Counted from the stretch's first letter, positions 51,726-61,931 are shown. The stretch is 64,000 nt of DNA from G963677085 sp963677085 (GCA_963677085.2 CAXXFH010000003.1:124001-188000), one strand, 5' to 3'. Notes: generated from the sequence alone by a model not told the origin. Numbers and translations are program-made.

Positions 51726-52586
51726 TTATGTGCCGCTGCGGGACCGCTTGCGGAACTCGCCCGGCGAAATGCCGGTCGACGAACGGAATATCTGGCCGAA
51801 ATAGCTTGACGTTTTCAGGCCCGTGTGTGACGCGACGTCGGCAATAGGGACATCCGTGGTCGCCAGGAGTTCTTTGGCCTTCTCGAGTCGGATTTCCGTC
51901 AGGTATTTTACCAGGGGTTTTCCGGTCGCCTTTTTGAATACCGCGTGGAAATGACTTCGGCTCAACGGGCAGAACTCGAGGACGGAATCCACCGTGATGT
52001 CGTTCATGTAGAAGGCCTCCAGGTAGTGAATCACCTCGTGGATCATGTCCTCGTTCGATGGCGGCGGGCAAATGCGAAGCCCTTGATGATGAAACTCCTC
52101 GTCGCGAGCGATGGCAACCAGCAACCGCATGGCCATCATCTTTAACACGGCATGATAGGCCGGTTGTTTACATTGGAACTCGACCAGCAGATCGTCAAAA
52201 ATTTGCCGAACGATCTCTCCGCCGGCAGCGGAAAGGGGAACTTTTCCGCGGAGTCGGCTCATTTTGTCTACCACGTCGAGGACTTCCCGGTCGCCCGCGA
52301 TGGCCGGCGTGAACAAATGGTCCTCCAAGCAAAGCACATAGCAGTCGAAGTGTTTGCGGGGCAGGAAGATCGAACAATGGCGCATCCCCGCGGGAAAGAA
52401 AAATAAGTCTCCCGCCTGCAAGGTAAACTCGCGATGGCCAGCCAATTGGCCACCTTGCCCGGCTGTGGCAAAAAGTAGTTCATGGTGCTCGTGGGTGTGA
52501 GGAACGTTCGCGTTTCGACAGCCGGGTGGGGTGTGGTAGAAACTCAGGTGGAAGAAGTTGAGAGTCATGCGGAAGGAGTCATTCAT
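51726..52586 (-). CDS. AraC-family transcriptional regulator
   Basis: The product is 286 residues; GGAG is seven bases upstream of the ATG. An N-terminal cupin-like sensing domain (about 25-110: HTHEHHELLFATAGQGG, LQAGDLFFFPAGMRH) precedes two C-terminal AraC helix-turn-helices (about 190-285: VLEFCPLSRSHFHAVFKK and VASHTGLKTSSYFGQIFRSSTG). It should activate or repress transcription in response to a small ligand, probably a sugar derivative. It is divergent from the PIG-L gene by 392 bp and is the natural regulator of that operon. Confidence 0.9.
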   Translation of the reverse strand: MNDSFRMTLNFFHLSFYHTPPGCRNANVPHTHEHHELLFATAGQGGQLAGHREFTLQAGDLFFFPAGMRHCSIFLPRKHFDCYVLCLEDHLFTPAIAGDREVLDVVDKMSRLRGKVPLSAAGGEIVRQIFDDLLVEFQCKQPAYHAVLKMMAMRLLVAIARDEEFHHQGLRICPPPSNEDMIHEVIHYLEAFYMNDITVDSVLEFCPLSRSHFHAVFKKATGKPLVKYLTEIRLEKAKELLATTDVPIADVASHTGLKTSSYFGQIFRSSTGISPGEFRKRSRSGT

Positions 52587-52978
52587 CGCAGATCTCCAAG
52601 ACGCGGAGTCGGTGGCGACCACAGCAGCCGTGACCGGGGGGGCCGCATAATTGCAATATCGCGACGCTCACATTTTGCGCGATAGACGAACTCAACGGCA
52701 GATAATCAGACATTTCCAATACATTTTCATAGAAATCTCGGATTAAAGCAACTTGTTGGGATGGTAAATTGTGTTGAGATCCACCCAACGCCACCGAGCC
52801 CCCCCTGGAACCACCCTGTTGTTCCCGTCAGTGCCAAGGCCAACCAAGTATTGGCCGCAGCCGCCCGGTACGTCAGACGCCGGCGAGATGCGTTTTCGGA
52901 AGTCGCAAAACTTGCCCTACACCGGGCGTTGATTGCGTGTTCGTTTCGTGTCTTCGCCAGGAAGAAGGAGATAGCGCA
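52587..52978. promoter_or_regulatory. Divergent control region of AraC regulator and catabolic operon
   Basis: This 392-bp spacer separates the AraC gene and the PIG-L gene, so it should hold the AraC binding sites and both promoters. No confident direct-repeat operator could be picked by eye. Confidence 0.4.
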
Positions 52979-53992
52979 ATGAAGAGACTATGCAGATCAA
53001 AGGTGGCTGTCATGGCTTCGGCGATGGTAGTTGCCATGTTTTGGCTACGCGTCTTGCCCGCGACGGCCGATGAAGCAAAATCCGCACGTTCTGCCAGTCC
53101 TCAGCACTCGGTTAAAAACTCCCAGTTTGTTGCGTCTCCCTCGGACGAAAAAAAGCCCGACGCCGAACTGCGGGTTATCGTGTTTGGAGCCCATCCGGAT
53201 GATGCTGAAATTCGTGCCGGTGGGTCGGCCATCCTCTGGTCGCGTGGCGGGCATAAGATCAAATTCGTATCGGTTACCAACGGCGACATCGGTCATTGGA
53301 GGATGGCCGGCGGTGCGTTGGCCAAAAGACGCAATGCCGAAGTCCAAAAGGCCGCCAAGATCCTCGGAACGACAACCGAGGTTCTCGACATCCACGATGG
53401 CGAGTTGATGCCCACGCTGGAGAACCGCCGCACGATGACGCGCCTCATCCGCCGCTGGGATGCCGACGTCGTTATCGGCCACCGCCCCAACGATTATCAT
53501 CCCGATCATCGCTACACGGGCGTATTGATGCAGGATTCAGCCTACATGGTGGCTGTACCGTTTTTCTGTCCTGACACACCACCCTTGCAGAGCAACCCTG
53601 TTTTTCTCTACAGCTACGACAAGTTTCAAAGACCGAATCCGTTCAGGCCCGACGTCGTCGTCGCGATCGACGATGTCATCGAGCAGAAGGTCGACGCGCT
53701 ACTGGCCATGCCGTCGCAGTTCATCGAAGGAGGCGCGCTGGGTTCGCCGGCCCGTGTTCCGAAGGACGCCCAAGACAAGCAGGTTAAGGTGGGACAGACT
53801 CGCGAGAATTTCAAACGGCGTTTTGCCACTATTGCCGATGACTGTCGCGACAAACTGATCGAGATTTACGGCGAAGAAGCAGGCCGTAAGATCCGGTATG
53901 CCGAAGCGTTCGAACTCTGCGAGTACGGCCGGCAACCTACCGCGGAAGAATTGCGAAAACTGTTTCCGGTTTTTCCGCAAAAGAAGAAGTAG
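52979..53992 (+). CDS. Secreted PIG-L family deacetylase
   Basis: The product is 337 residues with a signal peptide (about 1-30). The zinc-binding motifs are AHPDDAE (71-77) and HPDH (174-177), the hallmark of the LmbE/PIG-L family, which removes N-acetyl groups from amino sugars and their conjugates. AAGGAG precedes the ATG. It is the first gene of a plus-strand run of six. Its place before three oxidoreductases suggests it deacetylates the substrate before oxidation. Confidence 0.88.
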   Translation: MKRLCRSKVAVMASAMVVAMFWLRVLPATADEAKSARSASPQHSVKNSQFVASPSDEKKPDAELRVIVFGAHPDDAEIRAGGSAILWSRGGHKIKFVSVTNGDIGHWRMAGGALAKRRNAEVQKAAKILGTTTEVLDIHDGELMPTLENRRTMTRLIRRWDADVVIGHRPNDYHPDHRYTGVLMQDSAYMVAVPFFCPDTPPLQSNPVFLYSYDKFQRPNPFRPDVVVAIDDVIEQKVDALLAMPSQFIEGGALGSPARVPKDAQDKQVKVGQTRENFKRRFATIADDCRDKLIEIYGEEAGRKIRYAEAFELCEYGRQPTAEELRKLFPVFPQKKK

Positions 53993-54052
53993 TGTGAGTC
54001 GGATAACAACCACTCCGTCTTTGGGAGATTCACTTCTGACAGGAACACTTTA

Positions 54053-55297
54053 ATGCAACCATTGCGTTACGGAATCGTTGGTGGCGGATTTATCGCTGGC
54101 TTTCATTTACAGGCACTACGTCAAATCCACGGCGTCGAGGTGGCGGGATTTGTCTCCAAAGACCCGGTCGACGAGTTGGTGGCCTTCACCCACAAGCACA
54201 AGCTAGGCGAGGGGCGCGTCTATAACAGTATTGGCGAGATGGCACCGAATGTTGATGTCGTGGCCATTTTTGTGCCCAACTTCGTGCGACTGGAGGTGAT
54301 CGAAGAAGTCGTCGAGGCAGTCAAGACAGGCTCGACGCTGAAGGCCATCGTCTGTGAAAAGCCGCTGGCACGGACAATGGCCGAAGCACGTCGCGCTATT
54401 GAGCTGGCGCAACAGGCAAACTTGCAGACCGCCTATTTCGAGAACCAGGTTCACATGAAAGCACTCGAAGCAGCACGGCAGCAACTCACGCCGGTCATGG
54501 AATCGCTGGGAGCGCCGGTTCTTGTCCGCAGCAACGAGGAACACGCGGGACCGCACAAGGGTTGGTTCTGGGATCCAAGGCAGCAGGGCGGCGGTGTGAT
54601 GAGCGACATGGGTTGCCACTGCCTAGCTGTCGGTTGGCACATGCTGACCCCACCCGGCAAGCCGATCGACTTCCTTCAGCCACAATCGGTGCAGGCTGAT
54701 CTTTCTCTGTTGAAGTGGGGACAGCCGCGCTGGCGAAACGAGCTTCTGGAGAAGTTCGGCGTCGACTACACGAAGACGCCCGCCGAGGACTTTGCCACGG
54801 GCATTGTCACCTTTAAGAACCCGGAGACGCAACAGTTGGTCAAGGCCCAATTCACCGTCTCGTGGATGTACGACAAGCAAGGGCTACGTCTGCTTTGCGA
54901 CGGTTTGGGTGCCGGTTACGCCTTCGAGTTCAACACGCTCAAGTCGCCGCTGGAAGTCTTTGTCGGCGATATCGCGGCCGATAGCGTGGCCGACACTGAA
55001 ACGGCTTTGGAGAAGTCGCAATCGAGCCGCGGCTTGTTGGCCGTCCAACCCAACGAAGCCGATTTGTACGGCTACACGGACGAACACCTTGATCTTGTGG
55101 CCGCCTTGACCGAAGGGAGGTCGCCGCTGCTCGACTGGCGTTTCGGCCTCCAAATCGTCCGACTGAATCTGGCGGCCTATATGTCGGCGGAGCGTGGTGC
55201 GGTGGTCGACCTGACCGATCCGGCTACTCTCGAAGAACTGGAAACCTATGTTCCACTTATTCAACAGGGACGAGGCAGTGAGGTGCTGATGCGGTAA
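54053..55297 (+). CDS. Gfo/Idh/MocA family oxidoreductase
   Basis: The product is 414 residues without a Tat signal, so it is cytoplasmic. The NAD(P)-binding motif is GIVGGGFIAG (7-16), and the family EKPLA lies at 102-106. A C-terminal alpha/beta domain carries the substrate site; the stretch GVMSDMGCHCLAVGWHM provides the usual active-site histidine region. Members oxidise or reduce sugars, inositols or their derivatives. It is 60 bp after the PIG-L gene. Confidence 0.88.
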   Translation: MQPLRYGIVGGGFIAGFHLQALRQIHGVEVAGFVSKDPVDELVAFTHKHKLGEGRVYNSIGEMAPNVDVVAIFVPNFVRLEVIEEVVEAVKTGSTLKAIVCEKPLARTMAEARRAIELAQQANLQTAYFENQVHMKALEAARQQLTPVMESLGAPVLVRSNEEHAGPHKGWFWDPRQQGGGVMSDMGCHCLAVGWHMLTPPGKPIDFLQPQSVQADLSLLKWGQPRWRNELLEKFGVDYTKTPAEDFATGIVTFKNPETQQLVKAQFTVSWMYDKQGLRLLCDGLGAGYAFEFNTLKSPLEVFVGDIAADSVADTETALEKSQSSRGLLAVQPNEADLYGYTDEHLDLVAALTEGRSPLLDWRFGLQIVRLNLAAYMSAERGAVVDLTDPATLEELETYVPLIQQGRGSEVLMR

Positions 55298-55335
55298 TAC
55301 ATCCTTCAACACACCCCTCGATAAGGATCACTCCC

Positions 55336-56334
55336 ATGCAGAAGCCAACGAACGTGTCTCGTCGTCGTTTCATCAAGAGCACTGCGGCTACTGCGGTTGG
55401 CGGTGCCGCGGCGTCATCGGTGTTGGGAAGCCCGATGGAATCGGTAGCCAAGGCGGCGGAGACCGAACCGTCGGCCAAAACACCACCGAAGCCGTTGCCT
55501 TCGATTCAACTCGGTTCATACCAGGTCAGCCGGTTGGTCGCCGGGGCAAATCCGCTTAGTGGCTACTCGTATCAGGGTGCGCACGCCACGAATTGCATGA
55601 AGGAATACTTCACACTTCAACGGCGGGTCGAGTATCTTCAACGCTGCGAGCGGTTGGGAATTACGGCGCACCAATTCTCGACCTATAAGGATTCCGACTA
55701 CATACGCGTTGCCCGGGATCGCGGCGTGAAGATGCATTTCTGGGCGTTGCACGGCGATGTTTCCACGGTTTCCGACGCCATTAAAAGCATCCAGCCGATT
55801 GCCTTGGTACATCACGGCGGTGCAACCGACAGGCTGTTTGCCAACGGGAAGCACCAGCAAGTGCACGACTTCGTCAAGGCCGCGCATGACGGTGGCGTCA
55901 TGGCCGGCGTTTCGGCCCACAACCCGGACTGCATCAAGCGCATCGCCGACGAAGGGTGGGATGTCGACTTCTTCATGACCTGTTTCTATTTCATCACGCG
56001 GGAGAGTGTCCCGGGCGCAATGGAAAAAGTTCCGCCGGTATGTACCCTCGATATGACACATTATGTTTGGTATAAGGACGACCCGGCGGTAATGACCGCC
56101 GTGATCCGGCAGGTCAAGCAGCCGTGTTTCGGTTTCAAAATCCTGGCGGCGGGCCGGGCATGCCTGAACGAGCGCCGGGTCCGTGAGGCCTTCAAGATCG
56201 CGTTTACCAGCATCAAACCCACCGACGGCGTCATTGTCGGCATGTTTCCGCGTTATGTCGACGAAATCCAGTTCGACGTTGAAGCCACGCACCGCTATGG
56301 GCGGAGCCAGAAGGCAGCCTCAGAAGCATCCTAA
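55336..56334 (+). CDS. Tat-exported aldo/keto-reductase-like TIM-barrel protein
   Basis: The product is 332 residues. The N-terminus is a twin-arginine signal (SRRRFIKSTAATAVGG, ending AKAAE). The remainder has an AKR-like barrel layout: VSRLVAGANPLSGYSYQGAH, RCERLGITAHQFSTYKDSDY, and GVSAHNP. The classical AKR catalytic tetrad is not clearly conserved, so an isomerase or epimerase activity is also possible. It is 38 bp after the previous gene in the operon. Confidence 0.7.
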   Translation: MQKPTNVSRRRFIKSTAATAVGGAAASSVLGSPMESVAKAAETEPSAKTPPKPLPSIQLGSYQVSRLVAGANPLSGYSYQGAHATNCMKEYFTLQRRVEYLQRCERLGITAHQFSTYKDSDYIRVARDRGVKMHFWALHGDVSTVSDAIKSIQPIALVHHGGATDRLFANGKHQQVHDFVKAAHDGGVMAGVSAHNPDCIKRIADEGWDVDFFMTCFYFITRESVPGAMEKVPPVCTLDMTHYVWYKDDPAVMTAVIRQVKQPCFGFKILAAGRACLNERRVREAFKIAFTSIKPTDGVIVGMFPRYVDEIQFDVEATHRYGRSQKAASEAS

Positions 56335-56350
56335 CCCGGGAGCCGATTCC

Positions 56351-57697
56351 ATGAACCCCACAAAATCCTCTCATGATTCCGATATGTCGCGACGCGGCTT
56401 CTTGAAGAACTCCGCCAGCACACTGGCTGTCGGTTCTTTGGCTACGGGGCTGAGTATCTCCCGCTCGGCACACGCTGCCGGCTCCGAGACAATTCGTATC
56501 GGCTTCATCGGCTGTGGCAACCGGGGAACCGGAGCCTGCAAAGAGGCCTTGAGTGTGAAGGCCCCCGTGAAGCTCGTGGCAGTCGGCGACTTGTTTCCGA
56601 AACGGATCGAAATCGCCCTGAAAAACCTGCGGAAATACCCGGAGGTCAATGCGCGGATCGACGTCGCCGACGAACAATGTTTCACGGGCTTCGACGCTTA
56701 CCAGAAAGTGATCGAGTCTGGCGTGGACATGGTCTTGTTGACTACCCCGCCACACTTCCGGCCGATCCACTATGCAGCCGCCGTCAAGGCGGGCAAGCAC
56801 GTGTTCATGGAGAAGCCGCTGTGTGTCGATGCCCCAGGCTATCGTACGCTTGTGGCAGCCAATGAAGAGGCCCTGCAGAAAAAACTCTCGGTCGTCGTCG
56901 GTCTGCAAAGGCGGCATCAGCAGAACTACTTGGAGAACATTCAGAAAATCCACGACGGCGAGTTGGGAACTATCTACCTGCTACGAACCTATTTCAACAT
57001 GCCCTCCGGCGGTCGCAGCGGGAAACTCAAGCCCCAGGGCATGGGCGAAATGGAGTATCAGGTCCGCCACTGGGGCGTCTTCTGCTGGCTTTGCGGCGAC
57101 CACCTCGTGGAGCAGGCCACGCACGAGATCGACGTGGCTAATTGGATCATGGATGCCCATCCGGTGCGGGCAAATGGAATGGGCGGACGAGAAGTCCGGA
57201 CCGGTCCCGGCAACGGCGATATCTGGGACCATCACTTCATTGAATTCGAGTACGCCAACGGAGTGCGGTTCTACTGCCAAGCGCGGCAACAACCCGGTAC
57301 CTGGAGCCATGTCTCCGACAATATTCATGGGTCCAAGGGCGAGGTAACGATAGGCACAGGCGCTTGGGGACTAGGTAAGATCGGGCCGCGCGAAATGCGA
57401 TCACGAAGATTGCGCGCCATTAACCCCTATCAGCAGGAACATCAGGACTTGGCCATGAGCATCCTTGGCGACGGGTCATATCGCATGGAAGGCAACTACG
57501 GCGCCACCAGCAGTATGACGGCCGTGATGGGCCGTATGGCCACGTACTCCGGACAACAGATTACCTGGGATGAGGCAATTGCCTCCAAGCAGCGTCTGGC
57601 GCCCGCGCGTTACGCTTTGGACGCTGAACCGCCTGTCCTCCCGTTGCCCGATGGCAGCTACCAGGCCGCCATACCGGGCGTCAGTAAGGTCCTCTGA
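56351..57697 (+). CDS. Tat-exported Gfo/Idh/MocA family oxidoreductase
   Basis: The product is 448 residues; CGGGAG precedes this ATG, and a longer reading overlaps the previous gene. It has a twin-arginine signal (SRRGFLKNSAST, 13-24). The NAD-binding motif is IGFIGCGNRGTG (50-61), and EKPL lies at 154-157. HWGVFCWLCGDHLVEQATHEID, read as CGDHLVEQATHEID, carries the active-site histidine region. Planctomycetes export many such enzymes with bound cofactor, possibly acting on sugar derivatives outside the cytoplasm. Confidence 0.88.
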   Translation: MNPTKSSHDSDMSRRGFLKNSASTLAVGSLATGLSISRSAHAAGSETIRIGFIGCGNRGTGACKEALSVKAPVKLVAVGDLFPKRIEIALKNLRKYPEVNARIDVADEQCFTGFDAYQKVIESGVDMVLLTTPPHFRPIHYAAAVKAGKHVFMEKPLCVDAPGYRTLVAANEEALQKKLSVVVGLQRRHQQNYLENIQKIHDGELGTIYLLRTYFNMPSGGRSGKLKPQGMGEMEYQVRHWGVFCWLCGDHLVEQATHEIDVANWIMDAHPVRANGMGGREVRTGPGNGDIWDHHFIEFEYANGVRFYCQARQQPGTWSHVSDNIHGSKGEVTIGTGAWGLGKIGPREMRSRRLRAINPYQQEHQDLAMSILGDGSYRMEGNYGATSSMTAVMGRMATYSGQQITWDEAIASKQRLAPARYALDAEPPVLPLPDGSYQAAIPGVSKVL

Positions 57698-57739
57698 ACA
57701 ATTTTCCAACCTTACAATCTCCCTGAAAGGATGATTTCC

Positions 57740-59215
57740 ATGAACCAAGAGACGAGCAACGTATCGCGTCGCGATTTCATCAAGAGCACGACTGCCACGG
57801 CAACTGTCGGCGCTGCGGCAGTCGGCGTTTTGGGCGTCCCGGCTCCTGCCCGGGCGGCTGGAGCCAACGAACGAATTCGAATCGGGTTCATCGGTCCCGG
57901 GCATCGTGGCTTCGGCGCCCATGTGAAAACCTTGAACCGACTGCGCGAGCGAGGCGAAAACATCGACCTGGTGGGCGTTTCGGAGGTCTACTCCGTTCAA
58001 CGTGACATGGTGGCCGATTTCATCCACCAAAACACGGGCGTGAAACCCAAGCTCTACGACAACTATGAGGACATGCTGGCCGACGACAGCATTGATGCCG
58101 TGTGCATCGGTACGCCCGACCACTGGCACGCCAAGCAAATCCTCGACGGGTTGAATGCCGGCAAACACGTCTACTGCGAAAAGCCTATGACCCACACGGT
58201 CGACGAAGCGATGGCCGTGCTCGATGCCTGCAAGGCGACCGGCAAAGTCCTACAGGTTGGTTCACAGGGGACAAGCCTTCCGATTTGGGACAAGGCCCGC
58301 GAACTGGTCGATGAGGGGATGCTCGGCAAGGTGCTGTGTGTTTACACCGACTACTCGCGCAACGGCCGGATGGGCATGTCTCGCACCTACAAACTGACCA
58401 AAGAAATGACGCCCAAGACGGTCAATTGGCGTCGCTGGCTGGGTGTCGACCACGGTCTGGCCCCCGACATGATCTTCGATCGCGCCGTCTACAAACAGTG
58501 GCGCTGCTACTGGTCGTTTGGCTCGGGCATGTTCACCGACCTGTTCGTACACCGGATCAGCGCCATGCTCAAGGCTACGGGATTGCGTTTCCCGGCCCGG
58601 GTGGTAGGCGGTGGCGGCATTTTCATGGAATACGACGACCGTGAAGTCACGGACGTGGCTACAGTGGTAGCCGACTACAACGAGGGTTGCGAGCTGCTTG
58701 TGTCTTCGACGATGTGCTCGGCCAACGTGACGATCCCCTGGGCGATCCGCGGTCATCTTGGTTCGCTCGTTTTCCCGGTTAGTCACACGCCAAACCGTGT
58801 CGATTTTGTTCCCGAGCGGCCGCAGGTTACCCTAGACAGTAAACTGAAGCCGGAAACGTTCGAGGTGGAACAGATCAATATGGACGACACCCATTTCAAG
58901 AACTTTCTCGACGCGATTCGAGCGAACAAGCCGGAGATGGTCAATAACTCGCCCGAGGTGGGTGCGGCGGCAGTGGTTACGGTCAATTTGGCCGTAAGAA
59001 GCTATCGCGAAGGCAAGGCGTTCTTCTTCAAGGATGGTAAGGTCTTGGAGGCCGACGCCAGTTTCACCCGACAGTGGGAGAAGATGTCGAAGGAGCGTGC
59101 GAAGCCTCGCCATGTTTCCGGCTGGACGGCCGGCGACAAGGGCAGCCTGATCGAGTCGCCCGACTATATGAATTTGGCCGGTCCGTGGGTCGACGGAAAA
59201 GACCCAGCGCAATAG
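57740..59215 (+). CDS. Tat-exported Gfo/Idh/MocA family oxidoreductase
   Basis: The product is 491 residues from the second of two near ATGs, which has the better spaced AAAGGA site. Its signal NVSRRDFIKSTTATATVG is twin-arginine. The NAD-binding motif is IGFIGPGHRGFG, and EKPMTH occurs near 152-157. The GSGMFTDLFVHRISAML stretch corresponds to the active-site region of the family. It is a paralogue of the preceding gene, but the C-terminal halves differ, so different substrates or steps are likely. Confidence 0.88.
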   Translation: MNQETSNVSRRDFIKSTTATATVGAAAVGVLGVPAPARAAGANERIRIGFIGPGHRGFGAHVKTLNRLRERGENIDLVGVSEVYSVQRDMVADFIHQNTGVKPKLYDNYEDMLADDSIDAVCIGTPDHWHAKQILDGLNAGKHVYCEKPMTHTVDEAMAVLDACKATGKVLQVGSQGTSLPIWDKARELVDEGMLGKVLCVYTDYSRNGRMGMSRTYKLTKEMTPKTVNWRRWLGVDHGLAPDMIFDRAVYKQWRCYWSFGSGMFTDLFVHRISAMLKATGLRFPARVVGGGGIFMEYDDREVTDVATVVADYNEGCELLVSSTMCSANVTIPWAIRGHLGSLVFPVSHTPNRVDFVPERPQVTLDSKLKPETFEVEQINMDDTHFKNFLDAIRANKPEMVNNSPEVGAAAVVTVNLAVRSYREGKAFFFKDGKVLEADASFTRQWEKMSKERAKPRHVSGWTAGDKGSLIESPDYMNLAGPWVDGKDPAQ

Positions 59216-59232
59216 TGTCGGAAGCATATCTC

Positions 59233-59256
59233 CCCTCTCCCGCAAGCGGGAGAGGG
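59233..59256. repeat. CCCTCTCCCGC palindrome in the operon spacer
   Basis: A perfect 11-bp stem with AA loop, followed by ACGGGGGTGAGGG. It shares its core with the hairpin at 10253. It sits in the 108-bp gap before the alpha/beta hydrolase gene and may attenuate read-through from the oxidoreductase genes. Confidence 0.6.
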
Positions 59257-59323
59257 ACGGGGGTGAGGGCAGGTTCCACGCAATACACCAAAGCACGACG
59301 GATACCCTTACGGGAAAAACACC

Positions 59324-61390
59324 ATGACAACGACGAAATGTATCGCGTACGGAGTAACCCTGTTTCTTGCAGCAATGCTGCTCTGCCCTGCGCAGGCAGA
59401 AGTTGTCCGCGTGCGGATCGATCAGCGCGTGGCGTTTGCCGATGGCCATGCCTTTGGGCAAACCGGGCCTTACGAAAAGATTGTAGGCCGCCTATTTCTA
59501 GAGGTCGATCCCGACGCCCCGGCCAATCAGATTATTTGCGACCTCGAGTACGCCCCACGCAATGCCCGAGGACGTGTCGGGTTTTGGAGCGATTTCTGTC
59601 TGCTCAAACCGCTCGACCCGAAACGCGGCAACGGCCGGCTACTCTACGACGTGAACAACCGCGGCAATAAGCTGGCGCTGTGGACCTTCAACGACGGCCA
59701 ATTCAGTAACACCCCCATAACGCTGGCCGATGCCGGCAACGGTTTTCTCATGGAGCAGGGCTATTCGGTGCTCTGGTGCGGGTGGAATACCGACGTGGTC
59801 GAAGGCGATGGCCACCTGCTGGTCGGAGTGCCAATCGCCCGCGACGGCGACCGACCCATTAACGGGAAGGTCCACGTCGAGATTTGCCGAGACGAGCGTG
59901 TCTTTAGCCAACCGTTCTACTACAGCCCATGGGGTATTTCCACGGCCTATCCACCGGTGAACGCCGACCATCGCACGGCCACACTGAGCATGCGTGCCGA
60001 TCGTAGCCAACTGGCCATCGAGGTTCCGCACGACCAGTGGGCCTTCGGCCGACTAGAAGGGGGAAAGGTAATTCCCGATCCCGTCCAACTCTACGTGAAG
60101 GAAGGTCTTCGCCCGGGCTGGCTCTACGACTTAGTATACGTGGCACGCGACCCACGCGTGACGGGTTTGGGGTTGGCCGCGTTGCGCGACTGCGTCAGTT
60201 TTTTCCGCCACGGCACGGCCGATCGCCAAGGCACCGCCAATCCGCTGGCCGACAACATCGAGCAAGTCTACATCTTTGGGATCTCTCAGTCGGGACGCGT
60301 AATCAACCATCTCCTCTTCGACGGCTTCAACACCGATGAAAACCGGCGCATGGTCTTTGACGGGGCGCTAGTTCATGTTTCCGGAAGCGGGCGTGGGCAG
60401 TTCAACAATCGCTTCGGCATCGCCACCCTGGCGGCCACGGCGCACGCGGCCCAGCTTTGCGGGTCGGAAACATTCCCCTTCACGACGGTGCAGCAAACCG
60501 ATCCGATCACAGGCCGAAGTGGAGACATCTACGCCCGCTGTCGCGCAACCGGCCATTTTCCGAAAGTCTTTTTCACGCAAACCTCGACCGAATATTGGAC
60601 CCGTGGGGCCTCGCTTCTGCATACCGACACCGAGGGCACTCGCGATATGCCATTGGACCCGAATGTTCGTTTGTACACAGTGGCCGGGGCACAACACCTA
60701 GGCGGCACGCCGGCCGTACGGGGCATTTGCCAGAATCTCCAGAATCCGCTGGACGACCGTGGCCCCGTACTCCGCGCCCTGCTGGTCGCCCTGGATCGTT
60801 GGGTTACCAGCGGCCATCAACCGCCGGCGAGCCGTTACCCAAAAATTGCCGACGGAACACTGGTCGATCTTCAGACGTTTCGAGCGGACTTCCCTCACAT
60901 CCCAGGCGTCAACCTACCGAAGAACCTCTACCGGCCTGCGAGATTGGACTTCGGGCCGCGATGGGCAGACAAACACATCGCCGACTGCGTGCCGCCACGC
61001 ATCGGACCGAAATACCGTACGCTGGTGCCGGCCGTCGACCGCGACGGCAACGAACGGGCCGGCATTCGGCTACCCGAAGTGGCCGTACCGTTGGCCACCT
61101 ACACCGGCTGGAACCTGCGTGCTGCGTCCGCCGGAGCCGAAGGCATGTTGGCCCCGTACAACGGCTCCTACCTCCCGTTCGCCCGTACCCGTCAAGAACG
61201 CGAACAATCGGGCGACCGTCGAGCAGCGATCGCCGAACGCTATCCAAGCCGTGAAATGTACGTACACCAGGTCGAACAGGCGGCACTGGCACTCAAGCAG
61301 CAGGGCTTCCTGTTGGACGCTGACGCAGAGCGAATCGTAGCCAAGGCCGCCAACTCGTACGACGCCTCCGGTAATGCTCCGGCTCAATAG
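59324..61390 (+). CDS. Secreted alpha/beta hydrolase domain protein
   Basis: The product is 688 residues with a signal peptide (1-25, YGVTLFLAAMLLCPAQA). The sequence matches the 'alpha/beta hydrolase domain' family found in planctomycetes and proteobacteria: GRLLYDVNNRGNK, the nucleophile-type loop GISQSGR (319-325), TQTSTEYWTRGASL, and VAGAQHLGG near 460 with a likely catalytic histidine. Substrate unknown, probably an ester in a plant or algal compound. It could be the last gene of the PIG-L operon or its own unit after the palindrome. Confidence 0.8.
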   Translation: MTTTKCIAYGVTLFLAAMLLCPAQAEVVRVRIDQRVAFADGHAFGQTGPYEKIVGRLFLEVDPDAPANQIICDLEYAPRNARGRVGFWSDFCLLKPLDPKRGNGRLLYDVNNRGNKLALWTFNDGQFSNTPITLADAGNGFLMEQGYSVLWCGWNTDVVEGDGHLLVGVPIARDGDRPINGKVHVEICRDERVFSQPFYYSPWGISTAYPPVNADHRTATLSMRADRSQLAIEVPHDQWAFGRLEGGKVIPDPVQLYVKEGLRPGWLYDLVYVARDPRVTGLGLAALRDCVSFFRHGTADRQGTANPLADNIEQVYIFGISQSGRVINHLLFDGFNTDENRRMVFDGALVHVSGSGRGQFNNRFGIATLAATAHAAQLCGSETFPFTTVQQTDPITGRSGDIYARCRATGHFPKVFFTQTSTEYWTRGASLLHTDTEGTRDMPLDPNVRLYTVAGAQHLGGTPAVRGICQNLQNPLDDRGPVLRALLVALDRWVTSGHQPPASRYPKIADGTLVDLQTFRADFPHIPGVNLPKNLYRPARLDFGPRWADKHIADCVPPRIGPKYRTLVPAVDRDGNERAGIRLPEVAVPLATYTGWNLRAASAGAEGMLAPYNGSYLPFARTRQEREQSGDRRAAIAERYPSREMYVHQVEQAALALKQQGFLLDADAERIVAKAANSYDASGNAPAQ

Positions 61391-61931
61391 TCTCCATGCC
61401 TGTATTGGTGACGTACCTTAGGGTGCAGTGGCGGCAGGCAAGAGCATGTCAGCAACCATGGCCAACAAGGTGGGACAACTGAGCATTTTCTCGTCGGCCG
61501 TGCGTTGGGAGTTTTCGAACGCTTGCGGGGGCAGAACCAGTATTTTGCCGAATAGTGTAACCTTGACAGTCTGATTTCTCCGAAGAATGCACCTGACGCT
61601 CTCCGAGTCGCTTAGGGCAAGACATATTCCCCAGCCAGGGGCATATTGCCCCTTGACCCGGGGGCGTTCTGGTGTTATCTTTGGTTGTTTATGGTGCGAG
61701 ACCGACACGATCTTTTGCCGTGTCGTGTTCATTCAACTTCGAATGTAGCGGCCACCTGGGCGATGGAGTATTGCTGCAACCGGCAACCTCGCCTCGGTAT
61801 CTTGCTTGCGACCGCGACTGATTCTCTTGCCCCACGGGCCCTCTTGTGGCAGTGGCATGCTCCTCCGAAGGAACTGTGCGCTGACTGGCCGCATGCTGCT
61901 GTCCACCTTCAGCGGTAGGGTCTGTTCTTGC
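61391..61931. other. Intergenic region without a recognised gene
   Basis: About 540 bp follow the hydrolase gene before repeat D2. Short open frames on both strands have no ribosome-binding site, no signal peptide and no family likeness. Confidence 0.4.

Noticed and set aside
61418..61732. Possible small gene on the minus strand after the hydrolase
   Set aside because: No ribosome-binding site, no signal or family likeness, and composition typical of intergenic DNA.
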